A stretch of 64,000 nucleotides of DNA from Piezodorus guildinii. Lineage: Eukaryota; Arthropoda; Insecta; Hemiptera; Pentatomidae. Below the pieces are notes generated by a model. The model was given only the letters and a program-made list of their open reading frames with translations. It was not told the origin of the DNA and did no database searches. The stretch lies in assembly GCA_023052935.1 (NCBI GenBank), contig CM041292.1, forward strand, positions 169,115,900 through 169,179,899, written 5' to 3'. The first letter of the stretch is position 1. Each line of letters starts with the position of its first letter. Both the position numbers and the translations under genes were made by a program. This document shows, piece after piece, positions 1-11,934 of the stretch.

Positions 1-734
1 TATATGTGTATATATTTTTCTTTTATCTGATTAATTTTTTTTTTTTATATAATTTTTTGTTTCTCATGTTAACATACTTTTATTTTTCTGGTTTGTACAT
101 TTTTATTACAATTTAGCTTTTAAGTTATTTTATTAGTTCATGTTATTAGTTTAATTCTTTTCTGTTTTTCAGTCATTTTACTCTAAGACTCTAGTCTTAA
201 GTCCACCTTTTTATTTCCTGTTAGGTTATTCTGAAGGGACTTGTCCCAGAATAAATAAAGAATTATTATTATTATTATTATATATTGTATGAATGTGGTC
301 TCATATCAATATTACAATTGTTCATTTTGTAACGAATTGTAATATATCTAAAAAAAAAAAAATTATTATAATTTTTTTTTTGTTTTTTTAAGATCTAATA
401 ACCATTACATCTTTTTATAGTTTTATTAAACTTTACCTAAACGATTTGGGTTTTCTCTCTTTATAAATATAAAATTAAATGACAAAGGTTTTTTTTTAAA
501 TTGAAATAGTGTAAATATGCCTCAATAGCTATACTTCAAAAATATCTTCCTTCTCACTTGGATTTTAAATTTTAATTTTGTTGATTAGAAATATTTAACG
601 ATTTATTTATGTTAGGGTTGTTGAATATGGGTTAATATAAAATTTGAAGGAAGATAACAAACTACATTAGAAACATTAGATTTATTTTCAAGGTTTATTT
701 TTATTTCTTTTGATATGAATATTATTATTGACAT
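1..734. other. AT-rich DNA with possible LINE 3' tail
   Basis: No gene is visible. Around 220-283 a short stretch reads GGACTTGTCCCAGAATAAAT and is followed by a (TTA)n run. That arrangement is typical of the 3' end of a non-LTR retrotransposon on the plus strand, but no reverse transcriptase remnant precedes it. The rest is low-complexity AT-rich sequence. Confidence 0.4.
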
Positions 735-935
735 ATAATTTACCGTTGAAGCATCAAAGATATTATGTAAAAGGTTTGCTAATATTATGTTAAAGGTTGC
801 ATAAGATAGTGCAGAGTGAATTAATGGGCATGTTACATTTTTGAGAAAATCGTAAAAAGGTGCAAAATGTTTTGAGTAAAGTGGCTCTTCTGATTTGCCG
901 ATTTTGTTGAAAAAGTTACTGTCAGTACTAATCCT
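735..935. repeat. Rearranged DINE-like fragments
   Basis: Two pieces of the DINE-like family (see 55169-56092) lie here in opposite orientations. One is the phrase around 'TTTACCGTTGAAGC' at about 740. The other is the stretch at 838-930 with 'GAGAAAATCG', 'AAAGTGGCTCTTCTG' and 'GATTTTGTTGAAAAAG'. Neither has an intact end, so this is an old, scrambled copy. Confidence 0.55.
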
Positions 936-1049
936 TAAAGATCCAGGTATTAAGTGATTTATTCTTTCGTACTGGAGGGCAGACAGACATCTCTAATAAG
1001 TTGTGGCTTAGCTATATAAAATCAATTTCATATAGATAAAATTTCAATT

Positions 1050-1645
1050 TTTTTTTTCTTTCTGCGCGCAGTTCTGATCCTAAAACTCAATTTTAGAAAT
1101 TTTTTTTATTTTTATTAAAAACAAAAAGACTGAGTTATAAGCGCATTTATAGTTAAAAATTCAATTTTTTTTTCTGTTTTATATTTAATCGCGGTTTCTT
1201 GATCTGAAAACAAAATTTTCTCTATCTTAAAAAATAACTACGTTATTGAATTAAATCATTTTTAATCGACCACCATTTTAAAACTAATTTGCTCATATCA
1301 ACGTCTAGTTTTTCGATTTTTTACGTATCTTGGAACTTAGGACCACAAATATTGAGGTTTTTTTTTTTTTTTTTATTGCTAAGATTCATTAATGAAGGAA
1401 GGAAGGGCTTAGTTGGTTAGCGCGCGTTACTTTGAACGCGAAATGCCTACCAACCACAGAGAAACCAAAATTTTGAAACTAAATAAATATGGATTCGCGT
1501 CTCTGCTGCTGGAGTGCTTTTATCTCAGCGTTTGTCCCCCACCCTCACCCCATGGTCCGAGGAACCCCCTTATAGCCTTCAAAGGCGAGTTAGGGGTTAA
1601 CAAAAAATAAAGGTTCATTATTGAAAATAATAGATTAAAAGAAGG
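1050..1645 (+). repeat. F-family repeat, tail part, interrupted by a SINE
   Basis: The sequence holds the degenerate 'AACTGAGTTAT...GCATTTATG' units and the conserved tail 'TTCATTATTGAAAATAATA' near 1616-1635. The same features occur at 13490-14010, 23360-23960 and 62870-63520. A SINE-like insertion at about 1395-1610 splits the tail, which appears once before it (AAGATTCATTAATGAA) and again after it. The family has no recognisable coding capacity. Confidence 0.5.
1395..1612 (+). mobile_element. SINE-like element inside F repeat
   Basis: The block is clearly richer in GC than its surroundings. It starts with a tRNA-like A-box region (TTAGTTGGTTAGCGCG) and continues into a CCCCACCCTCACCCC-rich body. 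The flanks, about 'TTCATTAATGAA' at 1386-1397 and 'TTCATTATTGAA' at 1614-1625, look like an imperfect target-site duplication. I do not see a convincing B box, so the RNA polymerase III origin is an inference. The 65-codon frame across it is incidental. Confidence 0.45.
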
Positions 1646-2184
1646 AAATTATGAAAATGATTCCAATATCTTATTTTGATCACAAAATTGTATATTTTTA
1701 TTTATTGCACAGCTCTTTCATAAGATAATTTCCATTTCCTTCGACACCGTTGTTGAATAAAATTCTATTTTCATAGTAAAACTTGTAATATTAAATAGAG
1801 CGTGTTAGATATAAGAGTAATGATGTGTGTTATTCAAGAGCTAAGAGATAAAAAACATTGCTATATAGAATAAATGACGTGTGGAGGAAGCGATTCCAGC
1901 ACGGCTCATTGCCCCCTCAGCCTCCGTCAATCAGTCCCCTCCTATCTATATCCTTCTCCTTTATTGTGCCCCGCTCCTATAGGCAAAATACTCGCTGAAA
2001 AGTGGGTACCTCACCCATCTTAGGAGAAATATATAAAATGTGAATATATTTGTGTTTGTGTTCAAGTATTCAATTTTTTCCTATCAAGATTGAATCAAAA
2101 TTATTAATTATTTTTTATTTCTAATCTAAACAGTTCAATATGTATTGAGTTATTATTCAGTAGAACTCTGTATCATCTCTTTCT

Positions 2185-2222
<38 letters not shown>

Positions 2223-4330
2223 CTGATACCGTGATCCTTGCTTTTTATGAACTCCTTTTCATCCTGAACGGATTTTGATACGGCTTTAACAATATCATAT
2301 AGGGCACTCCCTCTTAAATATTCATAAGTAAAGTACATTGCAATTTTGATTTTCTTCAAACGGAAAAACTAAATTTTCTGCAAACAAGTCATCAAAAAAT
2401 TATTCCTGAAATATAAGTGGTAATATAGACGCATAATATAACGTAAGAAAGTGCAATATTTTAGAAAAGTTAATATGCTATGAAATAAATCATATGAGTT
2501 ATAATGAAGTCTTTGCAAGTTCATTAACTTATGTGATTGGTAAAGAGGGAGATTTTAAAAACAATATTATGTACTAAATCGTAAATAAGTTTTTTGAATA
2601 AATGGAAATTGTCATAAATATATAATCTAATATTGTTATTAATTATTTTAACTTTTATATTATTTCACGAAAACTGATTTTTCTCTGCAAATTACCAGAA
2701 AAATAAAAAACGAATAAAAATTCGTCGGCAATAATGAAAAGTACAGTATTATTCTATTTCAAATATTTTCGGTAATCATCATATTTAATTGCTTACTTTA
2801 ATGAATTTTTTTAAATCTCTCTAGTTTCTAAATATTTATTTCCTAATATGTTAGTAATATCCTGTCTGGAAATAATGTATATCACTTTCATGATGAAGTA
2901 AAAGGTGGCCCACCGAAATTGGATGTCTTAGAACCACTGTCCAGACGACATATTTTATACTTGGTTCCTGCTTGATTTAGCAGCAATACAATTTTCTCAA
3001 AAACTTATATTGAATTTGATTGATTACAGAAATAAAAATCTATAGGCCATAAGAAATCAAAAATAAAATCAATCACAGTTAAAAATTCTCTGGCAACAAG
3101 AATTGATAACAGACCGACAATAGGTTAGACAATCAATAGCTTAACGATTTATAAACATGATGTGTATTCAATAAAGCAAACATTAAAAATGCTTATTCAC
3201 TTATTATTATTACATAAATAATTCTTCATTTTATTTTTCCTACAAACAGGTTTCTAATGTATTTTGATGTTGTGGAATCATCACTAGAGCTCAAGGGTCA
3301 TGTTTAGAACAAGTTTATGTGAATTTTAGAACGGTATTCTGAGAATCACACTCCTGTGTGCGTCGTAATAGCTTCTTCTAAAACAAGGTTTTCCCTAAAT
3401 TTCCATTGCAGTGAAAATATTTTATGTTATTTTTCTCCTACTTATCATTATAACGTCAAATATGTGTCTTAATTTAATTTATATTTATTTTGTAATAGCA
3501 AGTTTCCCATCCATTAGTGCCCAGAGACAGGCCTAGCTTCCTCTATCTCCAACACCATCCCTCTTAAATTAACTTAATGGAATGCAGTTGGAATAATTAC
3601 AATCCTATTTTCGCTGCCCACGCTCGCTTTAAAGAAACACAAAAACTCAAGAGATTGCATAACCTTAATTTAAATTATTAATAAATCAGTCGTATGCGTT
3701 TTCAATCTTATGAGCTGACTTTATCTATATAATATTATTTGTAATACTTGAAATCCACGGGATAATGTGGATTATGTGTAACATAGCACTGAAATTTAGA
3801 AAGGGACTTAAATTGGCTTAAAAAATCATGCAATGACTATTGATAATGCAATTTTTCTAGTTATTATTCTATAGTTCTAATTTATTATTCCATTTTTTTT
3901 TTTCTTTAGTTAAAAAAAAAAAATATGGGTTATTTTTTTCGGTAAATTGTAGTAGGATATGCTCATGAGCGATTTATGTAACTTAAAATCAGTAAAATTA
4001 ATCATGAAACTGCATATCGTCATCTTAAATGTAACCGTAACGTATTTACAAAACATGTTGGGGTTTGACATCTGCAATTTTAAATTTAATAAAATTAGGA
4101 AATAAAGCTTCAAATAAGATTTGTAAAAGAAATTGAGTCTTTTTGTGGTCTTTAGATTTTGCTTTCGAATTCCGATATTTTAAACTTCTTACTTTAGAAA
4201 AAAAATATGACTCGTTTTAGCATATTCTGTTTTTCTAGCCCAATTAGCTTTTTAAAAGGAACGTGATAAAGTTTTGTTCTGCCGAAATAACATTGGTAGT
4301 TATCATAGTTATTTGTGTTAACAACGTTAC
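1646..4330. other. AT-rich stretch without a recognisable gene
   Basis: No exon, transposase or reverse-transcriptase signature is visible on either strand. A (CA)n(TA)n microsatellite lies at 2187-2222. A slightly GC-richer patch at 1875-2020 has no open frame of note. The remainder is low-complexity intronic or intergenic DNA. Confidence 0.5.
2187..2222. repeat. (CA)n(TA)n microsatellite
   Basis: A run of about nine CA units passes directly into about ten TA units. This is a compound dinucleotide microsatellite. Confidence 0.95.
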
Positions 4331-4339
4331 CAAGCTGAG

Positions 4340-4600
4340 TCTGGAATTTTCTTATTTAATCTCCTGGAGGAATGAACTGTTCCTCTGAGAGGAGCGCCTC
4401 TGAGGGACCGAGACAGACACTACCTAGGCTCCATGCTCCAGCTAGCCTGGAGAAGGGGGAGTTGTTAGCCAGGTCTCAATTAGCCTCCAGGAAGGCTCTT
4501 TTAAAAATGTTATCAGCAAGGCGGGACTCTCCTTGAATTAAAGATAGTTTCTTTTAGAGCCCTTTCTATCTTGGGCCAATTCTTTTATTTCTTTATTTCC
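4340..4600. other. GC-richer block, origin unknown
   Basis: This block contrasts with its AT-rich surroundings. It contains phrases such as CTCCTGGAGGAATGAACTG and GGGACCGAGACAGACACTAC. I found no long frame, box A/B pair or terminal repeat. It could be a decayed retroelement piece or a conserved non-coding segment. Confidence 0.3.
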
Positions 4601-4879
4601 TCCCATCCCCAAAAAAAAAAAAATTATAACAAATAACAATATTCCTCATTTAAAAAAAAAAAAAAACTAACTAACTTCATCCTTCTTCTCATTTTTATTG
4701 CTTGTTATTCTTAAGAATTACTCAATATTCAACACGGGAACTAGGATTTAAGACATGTTTAAAATGATATTTACTTATTTCAAATAATAATTAAAACAAA
4801 ATTAGTGCTGGAAAAACACGACTTTCACTTACCTTTCAATAACAACTAAAAAACTATATCATTTAAAAAACTATATCAT

Positions 4880-5278
4880 CTTGTTGGAATTGATTAAAAA
4901 CGAATATTTATGTAAGTTTAACGAAATCAATATAGAACTAAAGCAAAAAACATATTATTAAAATGATATTTTTTGTATTTGTGAACTCCGTAACAGTCAT
5001 ATAAACATTTAATATACCGTTTTAAAATTTTAAAGATTTAAACAAAAAAAAAATATTATGTTATGAACGAAATTGTGAAAGTTAATGGAGAGTGATAAAA
5101 AGCTGATAAATCTAAATAATTGTTGTGGATAATATCATAGATTATTTGTTAAAACACTATGTTTCTATTGATAATCAATGTGTTAATTCTCTAATCTTTT
5201 TTCATGTCTAACTGTATTTAAAAATTCTCTAATTGATTCTAGGTAAGTGATAGTCATGTGTTGCACGCACCAGATTTT
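4880..5278 (-). repeat. DINE-like element, 5' part only
   Basis: The segment matches the last third of the other copies. It has the short direct phrases around the internal poly-A, then a 'GGTAAGTGATAGTCATGTG' terminus and 'GCACGCACCAGATTTTT'. In the proposed element orientation, reading the minus strand, this is the 5' end. The stem-loop end is missing. Confidence 0.6.
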
Positions 5279-5635
5279 TATAGATTTCTTTGAATTAAAA
5301 GACGTTTAATTATTTTTGTTTTTTATAAATCCAATATTTTTTTTGTGAAGAATGTTTTTTTTTTTCTGCTCAATTCAATTTTAATATTAATTACCTCTAC
5401 ATTTTAATTTATTTTTAAATGTTTGTGCTCCAAGACCACAAGAGACCAGCTCATCTTGATACCGGATCGAGTTTATATGAATTATATAACGTTGCTAACC
5501 ACAACATTATCTGTTATCAAAAATCCTATCCATAAACATATTCCGCTTGACGAGAATAGACAAAGCACAAAACTGAATTAGAAGAGTTATTAGTGATAAG
5601 AGAAAGGTAGGAAGGGAGGGGAAATTCTATTATCC

Positions 5636-5770
5636 ATAATGAAGGAAGGTGGAGCTAGGCTGAGTGATTAGAGCAGGAAGGGATTTGACCAGGGATCTCG
5701 CCCGGCATTAATCTGTCCCTCCTAGCGCCCTAACTCTTCAAAATTGTTTTCCTTTCAACTCAACAACTAG
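5636..5770 (+). mobile_element. SINE-like fragment
   Basis: A GC-richer island begins with AAGGAAGGTGGAGCTAGGC and has an A-box-like stretch (CTAGGCTGAGTGATTAGAGC) followed by GGGATCTCGCCC, which could be a decayed B box. No target-site duplication was identified. The assignment to a tRNA-derived SINE is tentative. Confidence 0.35.
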
Positions 5771-6280
5771 GTTTTTAATTATATACTGCTATACGTGCCA
5801 GTGTCGCCTCATATATGTTGCTTTTACAACATACAAAAAAAAAATTATATATTAGAAATAGTTATACGAGAAATGAATATGTCTAACTTATGTTGTATTG
5901 TTCTTTATGTTTGACATTTATTTTTCTATTTAAGTAGTTTATTTAATAGATCTTTAGATGACGTAGTGATAAGTATTTATGTATGTTTTTCTGGATGTTG
6001 TAAGGAAATCATTGTAATTAAAAATCCGTCAATTTTTTTTTTACTTTATTTTATTTTTTATGCTTTACTTGAAAAACACATGGTGAAGAAGGAACCTAAT
6101 TGAATTCAATTTACTCTCTCACCTTCTTTTTATTTAATTAAAAAGGTTATTAAGAATAAAAGAGATGTAATTATCGCGACGTCTTTTTTTTTTATATATA
6201 ATTTCTTAATTTCCTTATTCCCAGGAGTTTAAATGTTCTCGATTACCTACATCTTTCGTCGACAACCTATGACATCCTGC
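5771..6280. other. AT-rich spacer
   Basis: Low-complexity AT-rich DNA with short poly-T runs. Nothing is recognised. Confidence 0.5.
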
Positions 6281-6284
6281 CCTA

Positions 6285-6615
6285 CACTGTCCTTAATTCC
6301 GCTTGTCCCGGTTGATCAGATCCGCTAGGACTATGCTTGACAAACGCCTTACTTGGAATCCGCGTACAAGACTGAAAAGACAAGAAATTGCTTGACGTTT
6401 TCGGCTACTCCACACTTACTGGACAGACGCTCTAACCTTTCACTTAACTACAAAAAACTCATTTACATGATCATCAAAAGGCCTATCTTTACCTACGGAG
6501 TTGATATTTGGGGCTCTACTTAACCATTAAACCCTTCCCTTATCCAATCTTTACAATCCAAAATTCGGTTAGTTTTAATACTTGTTTCCTCTTCAATTCT
6601 TGATAACCCTCCGAG
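6285..6615 (+). pseudogene. Jockey-type LINE ORF2 fragment (decayed)
   Basis: Conceptual translation across several stops and frame breaks gives pieces such as LDKRLTWNPRTRLKRQE and KKLIYMIIKRPIFTYGVDIW. These match the region after the catalytic domain of Jockey-clade reverse transcriptases. The same segment is recognisable in the better preserved copy at 36480-38476 (LDKRLTWNPHTRLK and LLIYKTILKPIWTYGLELW). The fragment lacks the catalytic core and both element ends, and it is old. Confidence 0.7.
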
Positions 6616-8145
6616 ACGTACAAAAATAAGATGGCCTCGAGACCTTCTTGTTTAGGCTCATTACTAAAGAGTGCTGAGAAAGGTCAGTTTGTTTCTCTTC
6701 ATGTTTATTTCATATGGTTTATAACTTCGGCATATTTACTTGTTCACTGTTACACAGTTGTAAATTTCAACATAAATATATTTTTTTTTTTAAATTCTTG
6801 GAATTAACAGGCCTTACGAGGTTTAGTATTTGATATATAACTCTACGCAGTGGTTATTTACTGACCAGAATTATGCCATTGCAGTAATTATCAAGACATA
6901 AAATGAGAGACTGATATGTAATGAATATATTGACAGTTGCCAGTGTTGTATTTCAGGTGATTAGTGACAATAATATCAACTATACAGTACCAACAGAGAG
7001 GTAGTCACATTTCAAATCCGCATGTCAAACTATTGGCACTATATTCAGTCATGTCAAACTTAATTAAAGCCTTGACTACATTATGCAACGAGGATATAAT
7101 ATTACATTCTCTTCACTCATACCTACTATCTTTATGTTTTCCGGTATACGGGTTAGGGATAACAAATAACACAAAACAATTAAAATCACTTATTTAGTGG
7201 AAGAGACTGTGCCTTTTAAAACTTCAAAAATTACAATAAAAGATATCAGGAACATCCTATGTACTTAAATATTGAAACTCCGACTACAATATTTAGCATT
7301 TTTATGTCTATACATATATGTGACAGTTGTATTATATATTTTTTCTGTTATATTGATTGTTTTTCATGTGGAGTAGAGGAGATTGAGAATGAACTCGAAT
7401 AGGTTAACTGAACAAATCTTTGATTTTTTTCATAACCGTAAAACTCAACCAACAGAAGTTAAATAAAAAACCCAAAATGGAATAAAAATTACCAACTAGG
7501 CACTCCTGGATAGAACAAAATAGAAACAGATCAAAGACGAAAAAGTAAGATTCCAAGATAGGTATAATTTAAAACAAAACCCATAATATCAGAAAAAGAA
7601 AGAATAAAGCAGTGCTAGGCACAAAACAAAGAACAGTGTCCAAAGTATTGACCATAAAATGTATACTACTGAACGTAAGGAAGCGACTGATCAATCATAC
7701 TCAAAAGACAGTAAAACTAAAGAAAAAAAAGGAATATAAAAAAAAAAAAAGCGTTAATGTGAAATGCATACGAACCTTTTTTATATAGCAGATAATTTAA
7801 CACTTCCATCAAAAATTTATTATTTTCGGGGTCTTTAAAGAAATATGTCGTTATTCAATAAAAGATTTAGTGAAGAATTTATTAAAATAAAAGGATTAAT
7901 TAATAAGACAATTTCATTTTTTTTCACATGATAAGTTCATTAGCGTCAACGTAAAATCTATATTGTGAGTTAATACCCTGTAATGATTATGATATTCAAC
8001 TTAATCAGAAGTTAACCAAAACACATTAAAATAACTTCTTTAAACGCTAGTGTTCAAAAATTTAAAATTGACTTACACAAAATTTTACTTTTTTTATTAT
8101 TTTGTAATGAATAAATAAATAAAATAATATACTAAGGTGTAGATC
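6616..8145. other. AT-rich stretch without a recognisable gene
   Basis: Both strands were inspected. A 77-codon frame at 6964-7197 has no recognisable domain and no splice or start context, so I do not call it a gene. No mobile element was identified. Confidence 0.5.
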
Positions 8146-8158
8146 CTTTAAGGTGAAG

Positions 8159-8390
8159 GTTAAATTCTATGAATAACATTGGAGGCTGATTTTTACTTCA
8201 CTACCTTTTTATCGTTATATAATTTCATGATAAACTGTTAGATTGATTATTGATAATATTTTGTACTTACAGATATATTTGTTCCTTTGCACCTGGTGAT
8301 GGCATTTTAGCCGAAACGTCGTGCATTGATTATTAATAAAAGAGTGGTGAAGTAAAAATCAGCCTCAAATTTTATTCATAAAATAATATA
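8159..8390. mobile_element. Small inverted-repeat element (about 40-bp arms)
   Basis: The sequence GAGGCTGATTTTTACTTCAC in the left arm (about 8189-8208) returns inverted as GTGAAGTAAAAATCAGCCTC at about 8347-8366. The arms extend outward to the TTC/TTTATGAATAA phrases, giving about 40 bp with a few mismatches. The inner 140 bp contain a possible hammerhead ribozyme motif (8288-8325). The layout fits a short non-autonomous element or a Penelope-related terminal repeat pair. No flanking duplication could be fixed. Confidence 0.5.
8288..8325 (+). ncRNA. Candidate hammerhead ribozyme motif
   Basis: The order of elements is that of a hammerhead open at stem I. A five-base strand TGCAC (8288-8292) can pair with GTGCA (8321-8325). 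Between them lie a core-like CTGGTGA, a stem-II hairpin (TGGC, loop ATTTTA, GCC), GAAAC, and then GTC at the expected cleavage position. Stem III would be only the ACGT pair. Very short stem III and dimeric action are described for Penelope-like element hammerheads. The canonical core is CTGATGA, so position 6 (A to G) is changed and activity may be lost. Confidence 0.4.
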
Positions 8391-8526
8391 TATATATATA
8401 TATATTGCTATGTAAAATTAAAAATATTAAAATATTTGGTTGATGAAAAATAATATATATATATATACATATATATTGCTATGTAAAATTAAAAATATTA
8501 AAATATTTGGTTAATGAAAGAAAAAT
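8388..8526. repeat. Tandem duplication of about 70 bp with (TA)n
   Basis: The phrase TTGCTATGTAAAATTAAAAA and the following ATATTAAAATATTTGGTT occur twice in direct order, each time after a (TA)n tract. The two units differ at only a few bases (TTGATGAAAAATAA against TTAATGAAAGAAAA). Slippage at the TA tracts is a simple explanation. Confidence 0.85.
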
Positions 8527-9590
8527 ATTTACATACAATTTTATGAGTAGTGAAATTTTACTTTTTAAATTATTAATTACGAAGAATTAATCGATGTAAA
8601 TTGAAATAAGTCGCACTGTACATACGACACAGAGTAATAACGAGCAAAATATAAATGAAGGTAGCATAGATGAAAATTGTTTTTAAAAAATTAAAATTTT
8701 CGATAAAGTTCGTCTCTCTAAAAATATTTTCGTGAATCCTAAAAGTGTTTTTAGCATATAAAATTGGGTTTTGGTGGGATGTGAAGAGAGCTTTGTCGTT
8801 TAAAAAAATTGCTTTTAAATTGTGGCCATTCTCAGGTAGGTCAAGTACAGAAGTACTAGATCCAAAGAAGGAGAAAGCAGAATTTCGAGCTTGGAAATCA
8901 ATCCTTCGTGCCACAACTTATAGAATGGTTGTCTAATATCGAGGTGAACACCTGTTGTACTCTAAAGCATTAGGAATTTAATCTAATAATCGATGGAATT
9001 GTAAATGTTCAAACAATGTTTCCTCAAACCGAACTGATGATTTGAATAAAATATTTCGAGGGGATTTAGGTGTTGAAGAATAATCTTTTCGAATAATTTT
9101 GAGAAATAATAGAGAACACTTATAGGAGAGAAGGCAGTCTAAAGGTGTGTTGGCTTTTTATATATTCAAACCTTCATGAATTTATTATACTTTTCATTGA
9201 TGAAAAAAGTCACATATTGAAATTTTTCTATCGACCTAGAAACTTTTTTTCTATAATAGTTGGTAGGTAAAGTAAAATAGAGTTGTATTTTTTTTTTTTT
9301 TTTTAATAAAAAGAAGCTTACTATAATCCAATTTTGCTGGCTATGCATTTAGAAAGGGTAAACAAAGGGAATCCGAGATAGCAAAGAATAGGTTTTAATC
9401 AGTGCTTCAAAGCTTCCCATTAAGGGAACCACATCAACCTAGTTGATACCCCTTTTCCATCTAACTAGAAAAAAGAATGGATATATATTCTATTATATAA
9501 CATTTTAAAAATTAAATTTCATTTCAAATATATATTTTTTTACTCTAAACTATTTTGTTTTTTATTTTTTGGTGAACTGAGGACAACATT
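8527..9590. other. AT-rich stretch, unassigned
   Basis: A 113-codon minus-strand frame (8573-8914) overlaps a plus-strand frame and shows no recognised domain. It has a hydrophobic stretch near its C-terminus, but base composition there is simply T/A-rich. At 9360-9470 a slightly GC-richer patch has no identifiable origin. No gene is called. Confidence 0.4.
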
Positions 9591-9594
9591 TTTA

Positions 9595-10281
9595 TTTTAA
9601 AATAATTATACATAGCCCCGCAAAAAATTGTGTGTGTGTGTGTTTGTGTATGTGTAACTCGTAAAACGAAAAATCTTATGAAATTAAATTTCATATTCAA
9701 TACAACTTTAAGTCCGATGCGACGATACTTTTTTATCTAAATCGGATTGCCAGAAGAGCCACTTTATACTATACATTTTGCACCTTTTTACACTTTTCTC
9801 AAAAACGGCTCATACGATTTTGATTAAACTCACAACACGGATGTAAAATTCTGTGGGCTTTAACATAATATATGTTTTAATGTAAATAAATTAGTCTGAC
9901 AGTGCTTAAATGTCGATATTTTAAATTTTCGTCTGATAAAGTCCCTTCGATTTGTAAAATTAATAAATATTAACCATACCATCTTGTTAGCATTAATAAA
10001 AAAAACGGAACGAATTCTGTATCCAATTTAAAGAGAAAACATCAAACAAATATTTTCTATTTAATATTTGTGTTTTGAAAAAAATAATATAGATGCATAA
10101 TTTACCGTTGAAAAGCTAAAGATTTCAGAACAAAATCTTATGTTATTCACACTATATATATTATAAATGAAAAACCGATAAAACTAACTTATTTTAGTAG
10201 ATCATATAATAGATTATTTAATAAAACACATGTTTCTATCGAAACACAATTTTATTAATTCTCTTTCCTTTTTGCTTTTTA
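9595..10281 (-). repeat. DINE-like element, copy A (stem-loop end missing)
   Basis: This is the first of four adjacent copies. It begins at the microsatellite-like GTGTGTGTG segment, passes through 'AAAAACGGCTCATACGATTTTGATTAAACTC' in pieces, and runs to the 'ACACATGTTTCTATCGAAAC' region. There it meets the stem-loop start of copy B. Its own terminal 'GGTAAGTGAAAGT' is absent. It is non-coding. Confidence 0.7.
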
Positions 10282-11168
10282 CATTCACTTACCTATGTAT
10301 TAAATATATATTAAGGGAAAGTATTGTGATCATTAAAATTTTTGAATTCCAGTTTTCGAAAGAAATACACGTTTTAGAGTCTCCTGGGTCCAGATGACAA
10401 AGGCCCGAAAAAAGATGTGTGCGTTGGTGCGTGTTTTATATCTAGCGCAAAAACGAAAAGACCTAAAAAACAGAAATTTCATATTTAAGACAACTTTTTC
10501 GGTTAACCAGGAGAGCCACTTTATACCGTGAATTTTTTTTTTTTTACTTGTTTACGATTTTCTCAAAAACGGCTCTAACGATTTCGATTAAACTCGCTAT
10601 ATTGATGTAAAATATAATGGGCCTTAATATGGTTTAGGTTTCAGTATGATTGAAATAGTCTGACAGGGCTTCTGAAATAGCGATATTTTAAACTTTCTTC
10701 CCCTAAAGTACCTTTAATTTTGTACATTTAAACAGATTAACAATATCACTTTAGTGACATTGATGAAGGAGGGCTAAATATTTAAGCTGGAAGAATTTGA
10801 TGGCCAACTGAAGGATAAAAGAGCAATACTATTATTATACATAATTTTTGGTTTTTTGATAATAACAAAAGGAATATGGACGAATAATATACAGTTAGAA
10901 AGCGAGGAAAAAAATATCATCTGATAAACAATGTTGTAAAAGATTATATAAAGTGACGAATAAGGAATAAACTTATTACTGATTAACAATTTTATAAAGT
11001 TAAATTATTTAGTCTAAATCAAATGTTGCCAACGAAAATGAATACAGGTTTTTTTTATTTATATCAACTTTAATTTTTTTAAATTTAAGTGTATTTAATC
11101 GTGTTTAAATTGATATTAACAACGGAGACAAGGGAAAGTCGTGTGTTACGCGCACTAGATTTTTTAAG
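10282..11168 (-). repeat. DINE-like element, copy B (both ends present)
   Basis: The copy starts with an imperfect hairpin, TTCACTTACCTATG...TTAAGGGAAAGTATTG, and ends with CAAGGGAAAGTCGTGTG followed by CGCACTAGATTTTTT. The body carries the family's conserved phrases, but the microsatellite is reduced to GTGTGCGTTGGTGCGTG. It is more diverged than copies C and D, so it is probably older. Confidence 0.7.
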
Positions 11169-11171
11169 CTA

Positions 11172-11742
11172 TTACTCTCAATTACTATATATAGTAATGA
11201 AAGTATTGCGATCGTGAAAATTTGCGAATTCCAGTTTTCAACGGAAATACACGTTTTAGGGTCTCCTGAGTCCAAAAAACCAAGTCCCGCAAAAAGGTCT
11301 GTGTGTGTGTGTGGTAACTCCCGGGCGGAAACGGTAAGTCCTATGAAACTGAAATTTCATATTTAAGAAAAGTATACGCGCGAGATGTGACAAAACTTTT
11401 TTCATCAAAATGAGCTTACCAGAAGAGGTACTTTATACTATGCATTTTGCACCTTTTTTCAATTTTCTCGAAAACGGTTCCAACGATTTTGATTAAACTC
11501 GCTATATCGATGTAAAATTTAATGAGATTTAAGATCATGTAGGTTTTATTTGGATAAAAATGGTCTGACAGGGCTTAAATGCCGATATTTTAAATTTTCT
11601 TCCTCTAAAGTACCTTTAATTTTTTAGATTCAATAATAATAACTAGATTATCTTGTTAACGCTGATGAAAAACAGGTAAATATATAAATTGAATAAATTC
11701 GATACCCAACTAAAGGAGAAAACAGAAAAAATATATTTTTAC
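11172..11742 (-). repeat. DINE-like element, copy C (truncated)
   Basis: The copy opens with a degenerate hairpin (CTCAATTACTATATATAGTA) and is very similar to copy D through the microsatellite and central part. It stops at AAGGAGAAAACAGAAAAAAT, where copy D continues for about 340 bp more. The sharp stop next to the complete hairpin of copy D suggests that D inserted into C or that the pair arose by partial duplication. Confidence 0.75.
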
Positions 11743-11879
11743 TTTCACTTACTATATATAGTAAGGAAAGTATTGTGATCGTGAAAATTTTCGAATTCCA
11801 GTTTTCAACGGAAATACACGTTTTAGGGTCCCCTGAGTCCAAATAACCAAGTCCCGCAAAAAGGTCTGTGTGTGTGTGC

Positions 11880-11934
<55 letters not shown>

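Noticed and set aside
8573..8914. 113-codon minus-strand frame as a membrane protein gene
   Set aside because: The hydrophobic stretch follows from T/A-rich composition, and an overlapping opposite frame is equally open.
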